64,000 nt of DNA from positions 1 to 64,000 of the forward strand of contig NZ_BEWC01000001.1 of the NCBI RefSeq assembly GCF_003112575.1, given 5' to 3'. The notes under the pieces were generated by a model. It did no database searches and was not told the origin of the DNA. It was given only the letters and a program-made list of their open reading frames with translations. Position numbers and translations under genes: made by a program. This stretch comes from Streptomyces ardesiacus. Its GTDB lineage: Bacteria > Actinomycetota > Actinomycetes > Streptomycetales > Streptomycetaceae. Positions 38,784 through 50,126 of the stretch are shown in pieces (within the stretch, counting starts at the first letter, position 1; each line of letters opens with the position of its first letter).

Positions 38784-41615
38784 TCAGTCGCCGCGCCCGC
38801 CCGCCGCCAGCCGCACGAGGTCGACCCGGGAGCGGATCCCGAGCTTGCGGTAGACCCGGGTCAGCGTCGCCTCGACGGTCTTGACGCTGACGAACAGCCG
38901 CGCGGCGGCCTCCCGGTTGGTCGAGCCCTCCATGACGAGCGCGGCCACCTGGCGTTCCATCGCGGCGAGCCCCGCCAGCCGGTCCGGCTCGGCCGCCCGC
39001 GCCGGACCCGGCTCCGCCGTCCGCGCCGCGACGGCCGCCTCCACCCGCCGCAGCCAGGGCAGCGCCCGGCACCGCCGGAACAGCCGCGCCGCCTCGTCGT
39101 ACGACGCCGTCTCCGGCGCGCGCCCCGGCCGTTCGGCGTGCAGCTCGGCCAGCGCGAACACCGCCCGCGCCTCCTCCAGCCCGAAGCCCAGGGCGGCCAG
39201 GTGCTCGCGCGCCGACGTCAGCCGCGTCACCGCCGCCCGGTGCTCGCCCCGCGCCGCCCGCACCAGCGCCTCCGAGCGGTCGAGGACGGCGAGCACGCTC
39301 CGGCGCCCCAGCCGCAGCGCGTGCGCCCGGGTGACCTCGATGACGTCCATCGCCTCGGCCGGCTGCCCGGTGCGCACCAGCGCCTCCGCGAGGTCGCCCT
39401 GCCACCGGCCGCGCGCCGGGTCCGTGATCCCCGCCCCCGCCTCCAGCTCCCGCACCCGGCGCAGCGCCCGTACGGCCGCCGCCGCGTCGCCCGTCACCAG
39501 GTGCGCGTGACCGAGCGCGGCCAGCGCCCGCGACAGGTACACGGCGTCGCCGTCCTCCTCCGTCCGCCGCACCGCCTCCCGCGCCAGCTCCAGCGCCCGC
39601 TGCGGATCGCCGCCCGCGGCCTCGGCGAGGGCACCCTGCATCACGCCCGCGCCCTCCCCGATGCCCGCGTCGCGCGCCAGGGTCAGGCTCTCGCGGGACA
39701 GTTCGAGGGCCCGGCCGCAGTGGCCCGAATGCAGTTCGGTCTCCGCGAGGAACCGCAGGTAGTGGACCTCGCTCTCGGCCATCCCGCGCCGGCGCACCTC
39801 CCGCAGCAGCGCGGTGACCGTGGTCCGCGCCTCGGCCAGCCGGTCGCTCATCACCAGCCACCGGAACCGGGAGGAGCCCGCCCCGTTGTGGTGGCACGCC
39901 ACCCGCGCGTCCTGCGGCTCCTCCAGCGCCCGCCGGATGGTCGCCGCGGCGTCCGGGTGGCCCATCAGCGTCTCCGACTGCGCCTGGAACGCGAGCGCCA
40001 GCAGTTCGGTGCGCCGGTCCCCGCCCCGCGCCGCCAGCCGGGCCGCGTGCGCGGCGTCCTCCCGGCCCTGGGCGAAGTCGCCCTGCACCACCAGGGAGCG
40101 CCAGGCCAGTTGGTAGTGGACCAGCGCGAGCAGCCTCGGGTCGTCGCCCGCGTCGGCCAGCGCCTGCGGGAAGACGGCGTCGACCTCGCCGATCGCCTGT
40201 CCGGCCGCCTCGATCACCACCATCCACGCCCGCACCCGCTCGCCGGGCGCCGTGGCCCGGGTCAGCACCTCGCGGGCCACGTCCCGGGCGAGGTCCGGCT
40301 CTCCGGCGGTGATGGCGTCCTCGGCGGCCGTGAGCCGGCGCTCGTCCGGGCCCGGGGTGCCCTCCGCCGGGGTGCGGCGGGCGGCCAGCAGCCCCAGCGA
40401 GGCGGCCACCGACGGCGCCCCGCGGTCCCGGGCCAGCGCGGCCGCCTCCGCCAGTCGCGCCGCCACCCGCGGGTCGGTGCCGGTGGTGGCCAGCGCCAGG
40501 TGCCGGGCCCGTTCGATCGGGTCGGAGGCGGCCGTGGACAGCGCCGCGTGCGCGGCCCGCCGCTCGGGCGCCGGGGCCTCGGCGTACAACGCCGCCGAGA
40601 TCAGCGGGTGCGCGAACCGCACGGCCGGGCCCTCCGGGTCGGGCGCCAGCAGTCCCAGGGCGGCCGCCTGCGCGGTCTCCGCCTCGGCGTTCTCCCGCCC
40701 GGCCGCGTGCAGCAGCGCCGGGGTGGGGCGGGCGCCGGCGCTGGCCACCAGGAGGGTGCGGCGCGCCTCGTCGGAGAGCATCTCCAGGCGGGACAGGACC
40801 AGGGCGCGCAGCGAGGTCGGCACCGGCAGCGGCTCGCCAGGGCGCGGTGCGGCGGGACTCTCGGCCAGGGCCCGGCCCAGCTCCAGGGCGAACAGCGGGT
40901 TGCCGCCGCTGGTGCGGTGGATGTCCCGGACGGTGGAACGGTGCAGGCCCGTGTAGCCGCGTTCGTCCAGCAGCGCCGACACCTGGGCGCGGGTCAGCGG
41001 CCCCAGCCGCACCGCGCGGGTGTCCGGGGGAGAGGCGCGCAGGTGGCGGTCGTACTCCGCGTCCCGCGTCTCCGGCCCCTCCGTGCGCACCGCGCACAGC
41101 AGCCGTACCGGCGTGTCGCCCAGGCGGCGGGCGGCGAAGCCGAGGAGTTCCGCGCTGGCCGGATCCAGCCACTGCAGGTCGTCGGCGACCACGAGAACGG
41201 GCCCCGCGTCGGCCAGGGCGCGCAGCGCGGACAGCACCGCCAGCCGCAGCGCGAGCCCGTCCCGCTGCAGGGTGGACTCGCCGCGGCCGGTGAGCGCCGA
41301 CTCCAGCGCCGTGCGCTGCGCGGCGGGCAGGGCGTGCGCGACGTCGCCGAGGACCAGGCCGAGGAGGTCGGCGAGGGCGAGGAAGGGGAGGTGCGACTCG
41401 GACTCGGTGGCCGAGCAGCGCAGCACGGTGTGCGCGGAGCGGGCGTACTCCGCGGCCAGGGTGCGCAGGACCGTCGACTTCCCGATGCCCGCCGGACCGT
41501 GCAGCAGCACACTGCCGCCCCGGGAGAGCTGCTCACGCGCCGCGCCGAACGACTCCTCCCGCCCGATCACCAGGTCGGAGCGGCAACCGGCTGCCTCCGC
41601 GAAGTCCCGTGGCAC
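38784..41615 (-). CDS. Large ATP-binding LuxR-type regulator (LAL/STAND family)
   Basis: A 943-residue regulator of the MalT/LAL class. The N-terminal STAND ATPase has the Walker A 'GPAGIGKST' at residues 40-48 and the Walker B 'PVLVVADDLQWLDP'. A long helical TPR-like sensor region runs from about 300 to 860. The C-terminal LuxR HTH is 'AALVMEGSTNREAAARLFVS' plus 'VKTVEATLTRVYRKLGI'. Such proteins switch on ATP and ligand binding and activate pathway or antibiotic genes. The start is GTG 41615 after GGAGGGAG. The frame stays open much further upstream, but that part belongs to another gene read in a different frame. The target is unknown. Confidence 0.88.
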   Translation of the reverse strand: MPRDFAEAAGCRSDLVIGREESFGAAREQLSRGGSVLLHGPAGIGKSTVLRTLAAEYARSAHTVLRCSATESESHLPFLALADLLGLVLGDVAHALPAAQRTALESALTGRGESTLQRDGLALRLAVLSALRALADAGPVLVVADDLQWLDPASAELLGFAARRLGDTPVRLLCAVRTEGPETRDAEYDRHLRASPPDTRAVRLGPLTRAQVSALLDERGYTGLHRSTVRDIHRTSGGNPLFALELGRALAESPAAPRPGEPLPVPTSLRALVLSRLEMLSDEARRTLLVASAGARPTPALLHAAGRENAEAETAQAAALGLLAPDPEGPAVRFAHPLISAALYAEAPAPERRAAHAALSTAASDPIERARHLALATTGTDPRVAARLAEAAALARDRGAPSVAASLGLLAARRTPAEGTPGPDERRLTAAEDAITAGEPDLARDVAREVLTRATAPGERVRAWMVVIEAAGQAIGEVDAVFPQALADAGDDPRLLALVHYQLAWRSLVVQGDFAQGREDAAHAARLAARGGDRRTELLALAFQAQSETLMGHPDAAATIRRALEEPQDARVACHHNGAGSSRFRWLVMSDRLAEARTTVTALLREVRRRGMAESEVHYLRFLAETELHSGHCGRALELSRESLTLARDAGIGEGAGVMQGALAEAAGGDPQRALELAREAVRRTEEDGDAVYLSRALAALGHAHLVTGDAAAAVRALRRVRELEAGAGITDPARGRWQGDLAEALVRTGQPAEAMDVIEVTRAHALRLGRRSVLAVLDRSEALVRAARGEHRAAVTRLTSAREHLAALGFGLEEARAVFALAELHAERPGRAPETASYDEAARLFRRCRALPWLRRVEAAVAARTAEPGPARAAEPDRLAGLAAMERQVAALVMEGSTNREAAARLFVSVKTVEATLTRVYRKLGIRSRVDLVRLAAGGRGD

Positions 41616-41722
41616 GGTGACCGCTCCCTCCGTGTGTCGTGTCCGGGCCAATATTAGGCACCGGGGCAGCGCCCCACGGAGGGACGACGGGGCGGGCCGG
41701 GCCCGCGCACCCGGTCCGGGTC

Positions 41723-42565
41723 CTACGGCAGCCACCCCGTCCGGCGGGCGACGGCGACGGCCTCCGTGCGGGTGCGGGCGCCCAGCTTGCGCATCGCCGA
41801 GCGCAGATAGCTCTTGACGGTCTCCGGGCCCACCCCGAGCCGCTCGGCCACCGCCCCGTTCGTCGCGCCCGCGGCCACGCAGGCCAGCACGTCCACCTCG
41901 CGCGGCGCCAGCCTCGGCCCCGGGGCGGGGCCGTCCCCGGCCGCCAGCAGGCCGCACGCGCGCAGCAGCTCGTCCCGCAGCGCCGGGTCCGCGATCCGCG
42001 GCGCCAGCGCCCGCAGCGCCGCGTGCGCCTCCCGCACCTGCTCCCAGGCCGCGCCGCCGGCCGGCCCGGACGCGGGCGCCGACGGGGGCGAGGCCGCCGC
42101 CAGCAGTTCGTCCGCCTCGTCCCGCAGCACCAGCGCCTGCTCCGCGTCCCGCGCCGCCGCGACGGCCGCGCCCAGCGTGCGGTCGCCCAGCGGCTGGGCC
42201 GTGCGCAGGGCGCCGTACAGCACGCCGCGCACCCGGCGCCGTACGACCACGGGCACCGCGAGCACCGAGCGCAGGCCCTCGGCGGCGACCGGCAGGTCGT
42301 ACTCGTGGCTGATCTGCCGCGAGACGGAGTAGTCCGTCACGGCGCACGGCCGCGACAGCGCCACCGCCCGTCCGCCGAGCCCGTTGCCGGAGGTCACCGC
42401 CAGCGCGCTGAGCGCCCCCGTGGCCGTGCCGCTCAGCTCGCTGATGCGCACCTGGCGCTGCCCGGACTCGACCAGACCGCCGAAGGCGACGGGCAGCCCG
42501 GTCGTACGCCGCAGCCGCACCAGCGCGCTGCGGATCTGGGCCGCCTCCGCCGCGTCCACCGCCAC
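41723..42565 (-). CDS. GAF-domain LuxR-type transcriptional regulator
   Basis: A 280-residue regulator. A GAF-like sensor spans about residues 15-165 ('VTSGNGLGGRAVALSRPCAV', 'AEGLRSVLAVPVVVRRRVRG') and a LuxR HTH closes the protein ('LAPREVDVLACVAAGATNGA', 'LGVGPETVKSYLRSAMRKLG'). AAGGAGG lies 9 nt before GTG 42565. It is divergent from two acyl-CoA synthetase genes. In actinomycetes this arrangement often controls acyl-CoA ligase genes, so they are its likely targets. The GAF ligand is unknown. Confidence 0.85.
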   Translation of the reverse strand: MAVDAAEAAQIRSALVRLRRTTGLPVAFGGLVESGQRQVRISELSGTATGALSALAVTSGNGLGGRAVALSRPCAVTDYSVSRQISHEYDLPVAAEGLRSVLAVPVVVRRRVRGVLYGALRTAQPLGDRTLGAAVAAARDAEQALVLRDEADELLAAASPPSAPASGPAGGAAWEQVREAHAALRALAPRIADPALRDELLRACGLLAAGDGPAPGPRLAPREVDVLACVAAGATNGAVAERLGVGPETVKSYLRSAMRKLGARTRTEAVAVARRTGWLP

Positions 42566-42602
42566 TCGTCCCGCCCTCCTTCGCGATCGTGCCGGGACGC
42601 AC

Positions 42603-42618
42603 ACCCCCGTTCGGGGGT
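42603..42618. promoter_or_regulatory. Palindrome between the GAF-LuxR regulator and acyl-CoA synthetase genes
   Basis: ACCCCCG-TT-CGGGGGT is a perfect 16-bp palindrome with 7-bp arms in the 124-bp divergent gap. It is a candidate operator for the GAF-LuxR protein. The RNA hairpin reading is less likely, since it lies 38 bp before the GTG of the regulator. Confidence 0.45.
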
Positions 42619-42689
42619 AGTGAGACCCACATCACGGATTAGACGATGGCACGGAGCCGCCCGGCAAGGTCCGGCACCGAGGAGGACAG

Positions 42690-44366
42690 ATGACGACGGC
42701 CACGGAGCAGTTCCGCAGCGCACGGGACTTCCTGCTGGAACACCGCGAGGACTACACCGCCGCCCACGAGGGGTTCCGGTGGCCCCGTCCCGATCACTTC
42801 AACTGGGCGCTGGACTGGTTCGACGTCATCGCCGACGGCAACGACCGCACCGCCCTGCACATCGTCGAGGAGGACGGCCGCGAGGTCCGGGTCTCCTTCG
42901 CCGAGATGTCCGCCCGCTCCCACCGGGTCGCCAACCGCCTGCGGGAGTGGGGGGTCGGACCCGAGGACCGCATCCTGGTGATGCTCGGCAACCAGGTGGA
43001 GCTGTGGGAGACCGCGCTGGCCGCGATGAAGCTGCGCGCGGTCGTCATCCCGGCGACCACGCTGCTCGGCCCCGCCGACCTGCGCGACCGCGTCGACCGC
43101 GGCCGGGTCAGGCACGTGGTCGCGCGCGCCGAGGACACCGGCAAGTTCGACGACGTGCCCGGCGACTACACGCGCATCGCCGTGGGCGGCGGCACGACGG
43201 CCCCCGGCTGGCGTGCCTACGAGGACGTGTACGGCGCCTCCGACGCCTTCACCCCGGACGGCCCCACCGCCGCCGACGACCCGCTGATGCTGTACTTCAC
43301 CTCCGGCACCACCGCCCGCCCCAAGCTGGTCGAGCACACCCACGTGTCGTACCCCGTCGGTCACCTGGCGACCATGTACTGGATCGGGCTGAAGCCCGGC
43401 GACGTGCACCTGAACATCTCCTCGCCCGGCTGGGCCAAGCACGCCTGGTCGAACCTGTTCGCGCCGTGGAACGCCGAGGCGACCGTCTTCCTGTACAACT
43501 ACACCCGGTTCGACGCGGGCCGCCTGATGGCCGCGATGGACCGGGCCGGGGTGACCACCTTCTGCGCCCCGCCGACCGTGTGGCGCATGCTCATCCAGGC
43601 CGACCTCACCCGGCTCGCCACCCCGCCGCGCGAGGTCGTGGCCGCCGGTGAGCCGCTCAACCCCGAGGTGATCGAGCGGGTCCGCCGCCTGTGGGGACGG
43701 ACCATCCGGGACGGCTTCGGGCAGACCGAGACCGCCGTGCAGGTCTCCAACAGCCCCGGCCAGGTGCTGAAGACCGGCTCGATGGGCCGTCCCAGCCCCG
43801 GCTACCGCGTCGAGCTGCTCGACCCGGTCACCGGCGCGCCCGGCGCCGCCGAGGGCGAGATCGCCCTGGACCTGTCGGACCGCCCCGTCGGCCTGATGAC
43901 CGGCTACCACGGCGACCCCGACCGCACCGCCGAGGCGATGGCCGGCGGCTACTACCGCACCGGCGACATCGGCGCGCGCGACGAGGACGGCTACCTCACC
44001 TACGTGGGCCGGGCCGACGACGTGTTCAAGGCGTCCGACTACAAGATCAGCCCCTTCGAGCTGGAGAGCGCCCTGCTGGAGCACGAGGCGGTCGCCGAGG
44101 CCGCGGTCGTGCCCGCCCCGGACGCACTGCGCCTCGCGGTGCCGAAGGCGTACATCGTGCTGGCGGCGGGCTGGGAGCCGGGACCCGACACCGCCAAGGT
44201 CCTCTTCGAGCACTCCCGCCAGACCCTCGCCCCCTACAAGCGGCTGCGCCGCCTGGAGTTCGGCGAGCTGCCCAAGACGGTCTCCGGGAAGATCCGCCGC
44301 ATCGAACTGCGCGAGGCGACCGCGGCCGGTTCCACCGCCGAGTACCGCGAGGAGGACTTCCGGTGA
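42690..44366 (+). CDS. AMP-binding acyl-CoA synthetase (medium-chain/benzoate-type)
   Basis: A 558-residue adenylate-forming enzyme. The P-loop-like motif is '[20 protein letters not shown]', followed by '[20 protein letters not shown]', '[20 protein letters not shown]', '[20 protein letters not shown]' and the catalytic Lys near the end in '[10 protein letters not shown]'. The GWAKHAWS region is typical of the medium-chain acyl-CoA ligases (ACSM/MACS group). It activates a carboxylic acid to its CoA thioester. The next synthetase starts inside its stop codon. Confidence 0.9.
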   Translation: MTTATEQFRSARDFLLEHREDYTAAHEGFRWPRPDHFNWALDWFDVIADGNDRTALHIVEEDGREVRVSFAEMSARSHRVANRLREWGVGPEDRILVMLGNQVELWETALAAMKLRAVVIPATTLLGPADLRDRVDRGRVRHVVARAEDTGKFDDVPGDYTRIAVGGGTTAPGWRAYEDVYGASDAFTPDGPTAADDPLMLYFTSGTTARPKLVEHTHVSYPVGHLATMYWIGLKPGDVHLNISSPGWAKHAWSNLFAPWNAEATVFLYNYTRFDAGRLMAAMDRAGVTTFCAPPTVWRMLIQADLTRLATPPREVVAAGEPLNPEVIERVRRLWGRTIRDGFGQTETAVQVSNSPGQVLKTGSMGRPSPGYRVELLDPVTGAPGAAEGEIALDLSDRPVGLMTGYHGDPDRTAEAMAGGYYRTGDIGARDEDGYLTYVGRADDVFKASDYKISPFELESALLEHEAVAEAAVVPAPDALRLAVPKAYIVLAAGWEPGPDTAKVLFEHSRQTLAPYKRLRRLEFGELPKTVSGKIRRIELREATAAGSTAEYREEDFR

Positions 44367-45976
44367 CCGCGCTCTCCTACGCCCACGGCACCAGCACCAC
44401 CCCGCTCCTCGGCGACACCGTCGGCGCCGACCTCGGCCGCGCGGTCGCCGCCCACCCGGACCGCGAGGCCCTCGTCGACGTGCCGTCCGGACGGCGCTGG
44501 ACCTACGCCGAGTTCGGCGCCGCCGTCGACGAGGTGGCGCGGGCCCTGCTCGCCAAGGGCGTCACCAAGGGCGACCGGGTCGGCATCTGGGCGGTCAACT
44601 GCCCCGAGTGGGTCCTCGTCCAGTACGCCACCGCCCGTATCGGCGTCATCATGGTGAACGTCAACCCGGCCTACCGGGCGCACGAGTTGGAGTACGTCCT
44701 GCGGCAGTCCGGCATCACCCTGCTGGTCGCCTCCCTGGCCCACAAGAGCAGCGACTACCGGGCGATCGTCGAACAGGTCCGCGGCCGGTGCCCGGCGCTG
44801 CGCGAGACGGTCTACCTCGCGGACCCGTCCTGGGACGCGTTCACGGCGGGCGCCGCCGCGGTGCCGCAGGAGCGGGTCGACGCGCTCGCCGCCGAGCTGA
44901 GCTGCGACGACCCGGTCAACATCCAGTACACCTCCGGCACGACGGGCTTTCCCAAGGGTGCCACCCTCTCCCACCACAACATCCTCAACAACGGCTACTG
45001 GGTGGGCCGCACGGTCGGCTACACGGAGCAGGACCGGGTGTGTCTGCCGGTGCCCTTCTACCACTGCTTCGGCATGGTGATGGGCAACCTGGGCGCCACC
45101 TCGCACGGCGCCTGCATCGTCATCCCGGCCCCCTCCTTCGAACCGGCGGCCACGCTGGAGGCGGTGCAGCGGGAGCGGTGCACCTCCCTGTACGGCGTCC
45201 CGACCATGTTCATCGCCGAGCTGAACCTGCCGGACTTCGCCTCCTACGACCTCACCTCCCTGCGCACCGGCATCATGGCGGGCTCCCCCTGCCCGGTGGA
45301 GGTGATGAAACGGGTGGTCGCCGAGATGCACATGGAGCAGGTGTCCATCTGCTACGGCATGACGGAGACCTCCCCGGTCTCGCTGCAGACCCGCATGGAC
45401 GACGACCTCGAACACCGCACCGGCACCGTCGGCCGCGTCCTGCCCCACATCGAGGTCAAGGTCGTCGACCCGGTCACCGGCGTGACCCTGCCGCGCGGCG
45501 ACGCGGGCGAACTGCGCACCCGCGGCTACAGCGTGATGCTCGGCTACTGGGAGGAGCCCGAGAAGACCGCCGAGGCCATCGACGCGGGCCGCTGGATGCA
45601 CACCGGCGACCTCGCGGTGATGCGCGAGGACGGATACGTGGAGATCGTCGGCCGCATCAAGGACATGATCATCCGGGGCGGCGAGAACATCTACCCGCGC
45701 GAGGTCGAGGAGTTCCTGTACGGCCACCCGAAGATCGCGGACGTGCAGGTCGTCGGCGTACCGCACGAGCGCTACGGCGAGGAGGTGCTGGCCTGCGTCG
45801 TCCCGCGCGACGCCGCCGACCCGCTCACGCTGGAGGAGCTGCGGGCGTACTGCGAGGGGCAGCTCGCCCACTACAAGGTGCCCAGCCGCCTCCAGCTCCT
45901 CGACTCCTTCCCGATGACCGTCTCGGGGAAGGTGCGCAAGGTGGAGCTGCGGGAGCGGTACGCCGCCCACCCGTAG
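44363..45976 (+). CDS. AMP-binding acyl-CoA synthetase (FadD-like)
   Basis: A 537-residue acyl-CoA synthetase with '[20 protein letters not shown]', '[20 protein letters not shown]', '[19 protein letters not shown]', '[20 protein letters not shown]' and the final '[18 protein letters not shown]'. This fits FadD3/FadD35-type fatty acyl-CoA ligases. The GTG at 44363 overlaps the upstream stop by 4 nt, so the two ligases are one operon. Two different ligases together suggest uptake of unlike acids under one regulator. Confidence 0.9.
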   Translation: MTALSYAHGTSTTPLLGDTVGADLGRAVAAHPDREALVDVPSGRRWTYAEFGAAVDEVARALLAKGVTKGDRVGIWAVNCPEWVLVQYATARIGVIMVNVNPAYRAHELEYVLRQSGITLLVASLAHKSSDYRAIVEQVRGRCPALRETVYLADPSWDAFTAGAAAVPQERVDALAAELSCDDPVNIQYTSGTTGFPKGATLSHHNILNNGYWVGRTVGYTEQDRVCLPVPFYHCFGMVMGNLGATSHGACIVIPAPSFEPAATLEAVQRERCTSLYGVPTMFIAELNLPDFASYDLTSLRTGIMAGSPCPVEVMKRVVAEMHMEQVSICYGMTETSPVSLQTRMDDDLEHRTGTVGRVLPHIEVKVVDPVTGVTLPRGDAGELRTRGYSVMLGYWEEPEKTAEAIDAGRWMHTGDLAVMREDGYVEIVGRIKDMIIRGGENIYPREVEEFLYGHPKIADVQVVGVPHERYGEEVLACVVPRDAADPLTLEELRAYCEGQLAHYKVPSRLQLLDSFPMTVSGKVRKVELRERYAAHP

Positions 45977-45995
45977 CCCCCCGCACCTCGACGAC

Positions 45996-46673
45996 TCAGC
46001 CGGCCGTGGCGTCCAGCGCCACGGCCGGCGCGTTGACCGGGCGCGACACCCCCGTCGGGTCCAGCACGAAGAGCGGCAGGTCCAGCAGGTCGGCCCGGGC
46101 GCGGGCGTCCTCGGTGTACCCGGCGAGCGAGAAGTACAGGCCGAGCGCCGACTCCGCCATGGCCGTCAGCCACAGGCACTCCACGTCCCGCACCGAGGCC
46201 GGGCCCACCGTCGGATCCACCTGGACGACGAGGCCGGGCGCGGCGAGCCCGATGCCGGACAGGGGCGGCTGATCGGCGCGGCGCACGTCCCGGTGACCCA
46301 GCCCGCGCAGGTAGAGCACCGCCGCGGTGACCGCGTCGCGGGCGGTGCGCACCGGGACGGTCCGGTGCGCCGGAACCCGGGAGCCGGGGGTGCGCCCGGC
46401 CCGGCCCGCCGCCGCGGGGTCGACCGGCACGCACAGCACCGTCCCGCAGGGGCAGCCCAGCTCCGGCCGCGGCCACCGGCTCTCGGTTCCGCAGGCCGCG
46501 CAGCGCACCCCGATCCACTCCTCGTCCCACGTGCGGTGGGTGACCGCGGTCGCGGAGGCGCGCGGGTCCAGCTCCGGGGCGACGGGCGCCCCGCACGCGC
46601 AGGGGTACGACGGTGCCGTGTAGCGGTGCCGGCGCCCGCAGGCGGTGCAGCACACCGAGATGGTCCCGGACAT
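45996..46673 (-). CDS. Zinc-ribbon protein of unknown function
   Basis: A 225-residue protein whose first 90 residues contain three or four CxC/CxxC pairs ('[20 protein letters not shown]', '[20 protein letters not shown]', 'CPCG'), so it probably holds two zinc ribbons. The rest is a mixed alpha/beta domain with '[20 protein letters not shown]' and a hydrophobic C terminus; the composition resembles a restriction-endonuclease-like or DNA-binding module but no catalytic motif is clear. ATG 46673 is chosen over an upstream start because GGGGAC lies directly before it. It is divergent from gcl and shares its control region. Function is unknown. Confidence 0.6.
   Translation of the reverse strand: MSGTISVCCTACGRRHRYTAPSYPCACGAPVAPELDPRASATAVTHRTWDEEWIGVRCAACGTESRWPRPELGCPCGTVLCVPVDPAAAGRAGRTPGSRVPAHRTVPVRTARDAVTAAVLYLRGLGHRDVRRADQPPLSGIGLAAPGLVVQVDPTVGPASVRDVECLWLTAMAESALGLYFSLAGYTEDARARADLLDLPLFVLDPTGVSRPVNAPAVALDATAG
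45999..46029. terminator. Hairpin shared by the converging acyl-CoA synthetase and zinc-ribbon genes
   Basis: GCCGGCCGTGGCG (45999-46011) and CGCCACGGCCGGC (46017-46029) pair perfectly over 13 bp with a 5-nt loop. The stem lies inside the last codons of the zinc-ribbon gene and 23 bp after the acyl-CoA synthetase stop, so it best serves the plus strand. Confidence 0.6.
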
Positions 46674-46690
46674 GTCCCCATCGTCCTCTC

Positions 46691-46719
46691 TTGACGGCCC
46701 CGGGCTGCCCACTTACATT
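46691..46719 (+). promoter_or_regulatory. gcl promoter
   Basis: TTGACG (46691-46696) and TACATT (46714-46719) are 17 bp apart, an excellent match to the housekeeping sigma consensus. The start point should be near 46726, inside the first of two operator-like sites. The leader to the gcl ATG is then about 100 nt. Confidence 0.7.
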
Positions 46720-46721
46720 AC

Positions 46722-46736
46722 TTCCAGATCGTAGAA
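46722..46736. promoter_or_regulatory. gcl operator site 1 (TTCC-N8-GAA type)
   Basis: TTCCAGATCGTAGAA sits over the predicted transcription start of gcl. It matches the motif TTYYGYWWWAYGGAA, derived from the hyi sites, at its outer positions. Its first base is exactly 21 bp before that of site 2. Confidence 0.5.
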
Positions 46737-46742
46737 AACAAA

Positions 46743-46757
46743 TTTCGCTATACGGAA
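46743..46757. promoter_or_regulatory. gcl operator site 2
   Basis: TTTCGCTATACGGAA is close to the perfect hyi palindrome TTCCGTATTACGGAA. It lies about 18-32 bp after the predicted start, where a bound repressor would block elongation or cooperate with site 1. A further half-site ACGGAA lies at 46764-46769. Confidence 0.6.
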
Positions 46758-46828
46758 GTTGCTACGGAAGAAGCTCACCGCGGGGCGCGACGGGAGTGCG
46801 AATCCGACAGCCGGAGCAGGAGTACTCG

Positions 46829-48613
<1,785 letters not shown>

Positions 48614-48635
48614 CCCGCCCGGCCCGCAGCGCACC

Positions 48636-48671
48636 GAGAGCGGCCCGTCCCCCGGGGGACGGGCCGCTCTC
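48636..48671 (+). terminator. gcl terminator
   Basis: GAGAGCGGCCCGTCC (48636-48650) and GGACGGGCCGCTCTC (48657-48671) form a perfect 15-bp stem with a CCCGGG loop, 22 bp after the gcl stop. Confidence 0.8.
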
Positions 48672-48700
48672 CCGTGTGCGCGGGCCGCCTGCCCGCGCGC

Positions 48701-49345
48701 TCAGTCCGACCCGCCACCGCCCGAGCCGCAGCCGCCCGCCTGGTCCCCGTGGCCCGTGCCGCCCCAGTCGCCCGAGACGGAGTCCTCGTACGCGTCGCGC
48801 CACCTCAGGAACCTGCCCCGGCCCAGGGAGAAGCGCACCCCGTCGGCCGCCGTGCCCGGGGCCGCCAGCCCGGTCCGCAGCGCGAAGCGCGGCAGGAGCA
48901 GCCTCAGGGCCACATCGCCGTGCAGGGCGACCGCGAGCAGCGTGTCGTCGTCGGTCAGCCCGTGCCTGACCGTCGGCAGCGGGTGCCGCTGCCGCCAGAA
49001 CTCCACCCTCCGGCGGGCGCTCCTGGTCGGTCTCAGCCGGGGGTGGCCCAGCAGCCCGCCCTCGGCCAGCGGGATCCGCGTCAGGGCCAGGGCGAGGCGC
49101 ACGTCCGGGTGCCGGACCAGCTCGCGCGCGGTCCGCGGCTCGTGGAGGCAGTCGAGGACCGCCCCCTCGAAGGGGCCCAGCCCCTCCGGCTCCGGTCCCG
49201 CCGCGCACAGCGTCCTGCGGGGTCCGTTCTCTACGGCGCCCAGCAGGTGCAGGGCGACCAACGCCACCGTGACGGCGCCCGGCGGCCCGCCGGCGAGCAG
49301 CGCGATCTGGTGCGGCTCCCACTCGATGTCCGTGCCACCGTCCAC
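48701..49345 (-). CDS. TIGR04222-like protein of unknown function
   Basis: A 214-residue protein. The N-terminal part ('IALLAGGPPGAVTVALVALH', a charged linker and 'HPDVRLALALTRIPLAEGG') resembles the actinobacterial TIGR04222 domain, and the end is the low-complexity Gly/Cys/Ser tail ('GGCGSGGGGSD') usual in that group. The membrane helices of typical members are missing, so this may be a soluble relative. The start at GTG 49345 has only a G-rich stretch as ribosome site. It lies between gcl and a small gene of the same strand. No function is known. Confidence 0.5.
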   Translation of the reverse strand: MDGGTDIEWEPHQIALLAGGPPGAVTVALVALHLLGAVENGPRRTLCAAGPEPEGLGPFEGAVLDCLHEPRTARELVRHPDVRLALALTRIPLAEGGLLGHPRLRPTRSARRRVEFWRQRHPLPTVRHGLTDDDTLLAVALHGDVALRLLLPRFALRTGLAAPGTAADGVRFSLGRGRFLRWRDAYEDSVSGDWGGTGHGDQAGGCGSGGGGSD

Positions 49346-49427
49346 GACCCCACCCCCGTGCGCCCCGTGCCGTGACGGGGTTGTGCCCGCCGCGGGGGAC
49401 TCCTACGCGCGCTCGTCCGCAACGGTG

Positions 49428-49673
49428 TCAGTCGTGCTCCTGGTGCTCGTGCAGCCCCGGCCAGTCCTCCGGGCCGCCGCCCTGCCACTCGACCAGGTCG
49501 CTGCCCTCCACGTCGGTCACGTACAGGTCGGCCAGGCGCAGCAGTTCGGCGACGTCGTCGATGTGCGAGGCGACGCCCAGGGTCTCGTCCCCGGAGGTGA
49601 CCCGGCGGGAGCCGTCGAGCGCGGGGGAGTGGACGACGATGTGCGGTTGCTCGGGTGGGTGTGCCGTTGCCAT
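49428..49673 (-). CDS. Small conserved-type hypothetical protein
   Basis: An 81-residue acidic protein: 'MATAHPPEQPHIVVHSPALD' then 'VASHIDDVAELLRLADLYVT' and a tail rich in Glu, Trp and His. GGAGA lies just before the ATG at 49673. No signal, membrane helix or known motif is seen, but similar short acidic proteins are common in Streptomyces. It lies 82 bp upstream of the TIGR04222-like gene on the same strand. Function is unknown. Confidence 0.6.
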   Translation of the reverse strand: MATAHPPEQPHIVVHSPALDGSRRVTSGDETLGVASHIDDVAELLRLADLYVTDVEGSDLVEWQGGGPEDWPGLHEHQEHD

Positions 49674-50126
49674 GTCTCCAGGCTGCTGCGCGGGAGGGGA
49701 ATCCGCACCCGGTGAACGCGGGGAAGCGCCGGATGCGGGACCGTCCGCATCCGGCGCTCGTCGGCCGGTGAAGGTGCTCGGTGAGGGTGCGTGCCGAGGA
49801 TCTCTCCACGTGGTGTCCGTCCGGCGGCGCGAGGCTGGGCGCGACAGGTCGTTCGCGCCGCCGGACGGGGCTCGGGGGGCCTCCCGGTGTGGGAGGCGGG
49901 TGGCTGGGACCGCGGCGGTGCGACGGGCCGGAACGGCTCCTCCCCTCAGGTCGTAGGAGGAACGTTCCCGCCCTTCACCACCGCACTGGCTCGCTGGCCG
50001 CCGCGGTCCTCGCCCTGCCCGCGCCGGCACCTGGCGGTCACCCCTCATCCGGGCCGCTTCGGTGCCTGCGCGGGCCGCGCACACGGCCCCGGCCTCCCCG
50101 CCGGGTTCCGTGCGCGAGCCGGTGGG
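49674..50126. other. 453-bp gap downstream of catalase
   Basis: Apart from the hairpin at 49726-49757 I see no gene with a ribosome site and motif. AGGAGGAACGTTCCC near 49966-49980 contains the palindrome GGAACGTTCC but no start codon at usable distance. The plus-strand stretch 50000-50040 reads like a signal-peptide fragment in one frame ('GSLAAAVLALPAPAPGGH') without start or continuation, possibly a gene relic. Confidence 0.4.
49726..49757 (-). terminator. Hairpin between catalase and the small acidic-protein gene
   Basis: GCGCCGGATGCGG (49726-49738) pairs perfectly with CCGCATCCGGCGC (49745-49757) over 13 bp with a 6-nt loop. It lies 370 bp after the catalase stop and 53 bp before the next minus-strand gene, so it may insulate that gene from catalase transcription. 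Confidence 0.6.

Noticed and set aside
38784..42635. A 1283-codon open frame joining the LAL regulator to the region of the GAF-LuxR gene
   Set aside because: Upstream of 41615 the frame gives no homology, while the GAF-LuxR protein is read there in another frame with its own ribosome site.
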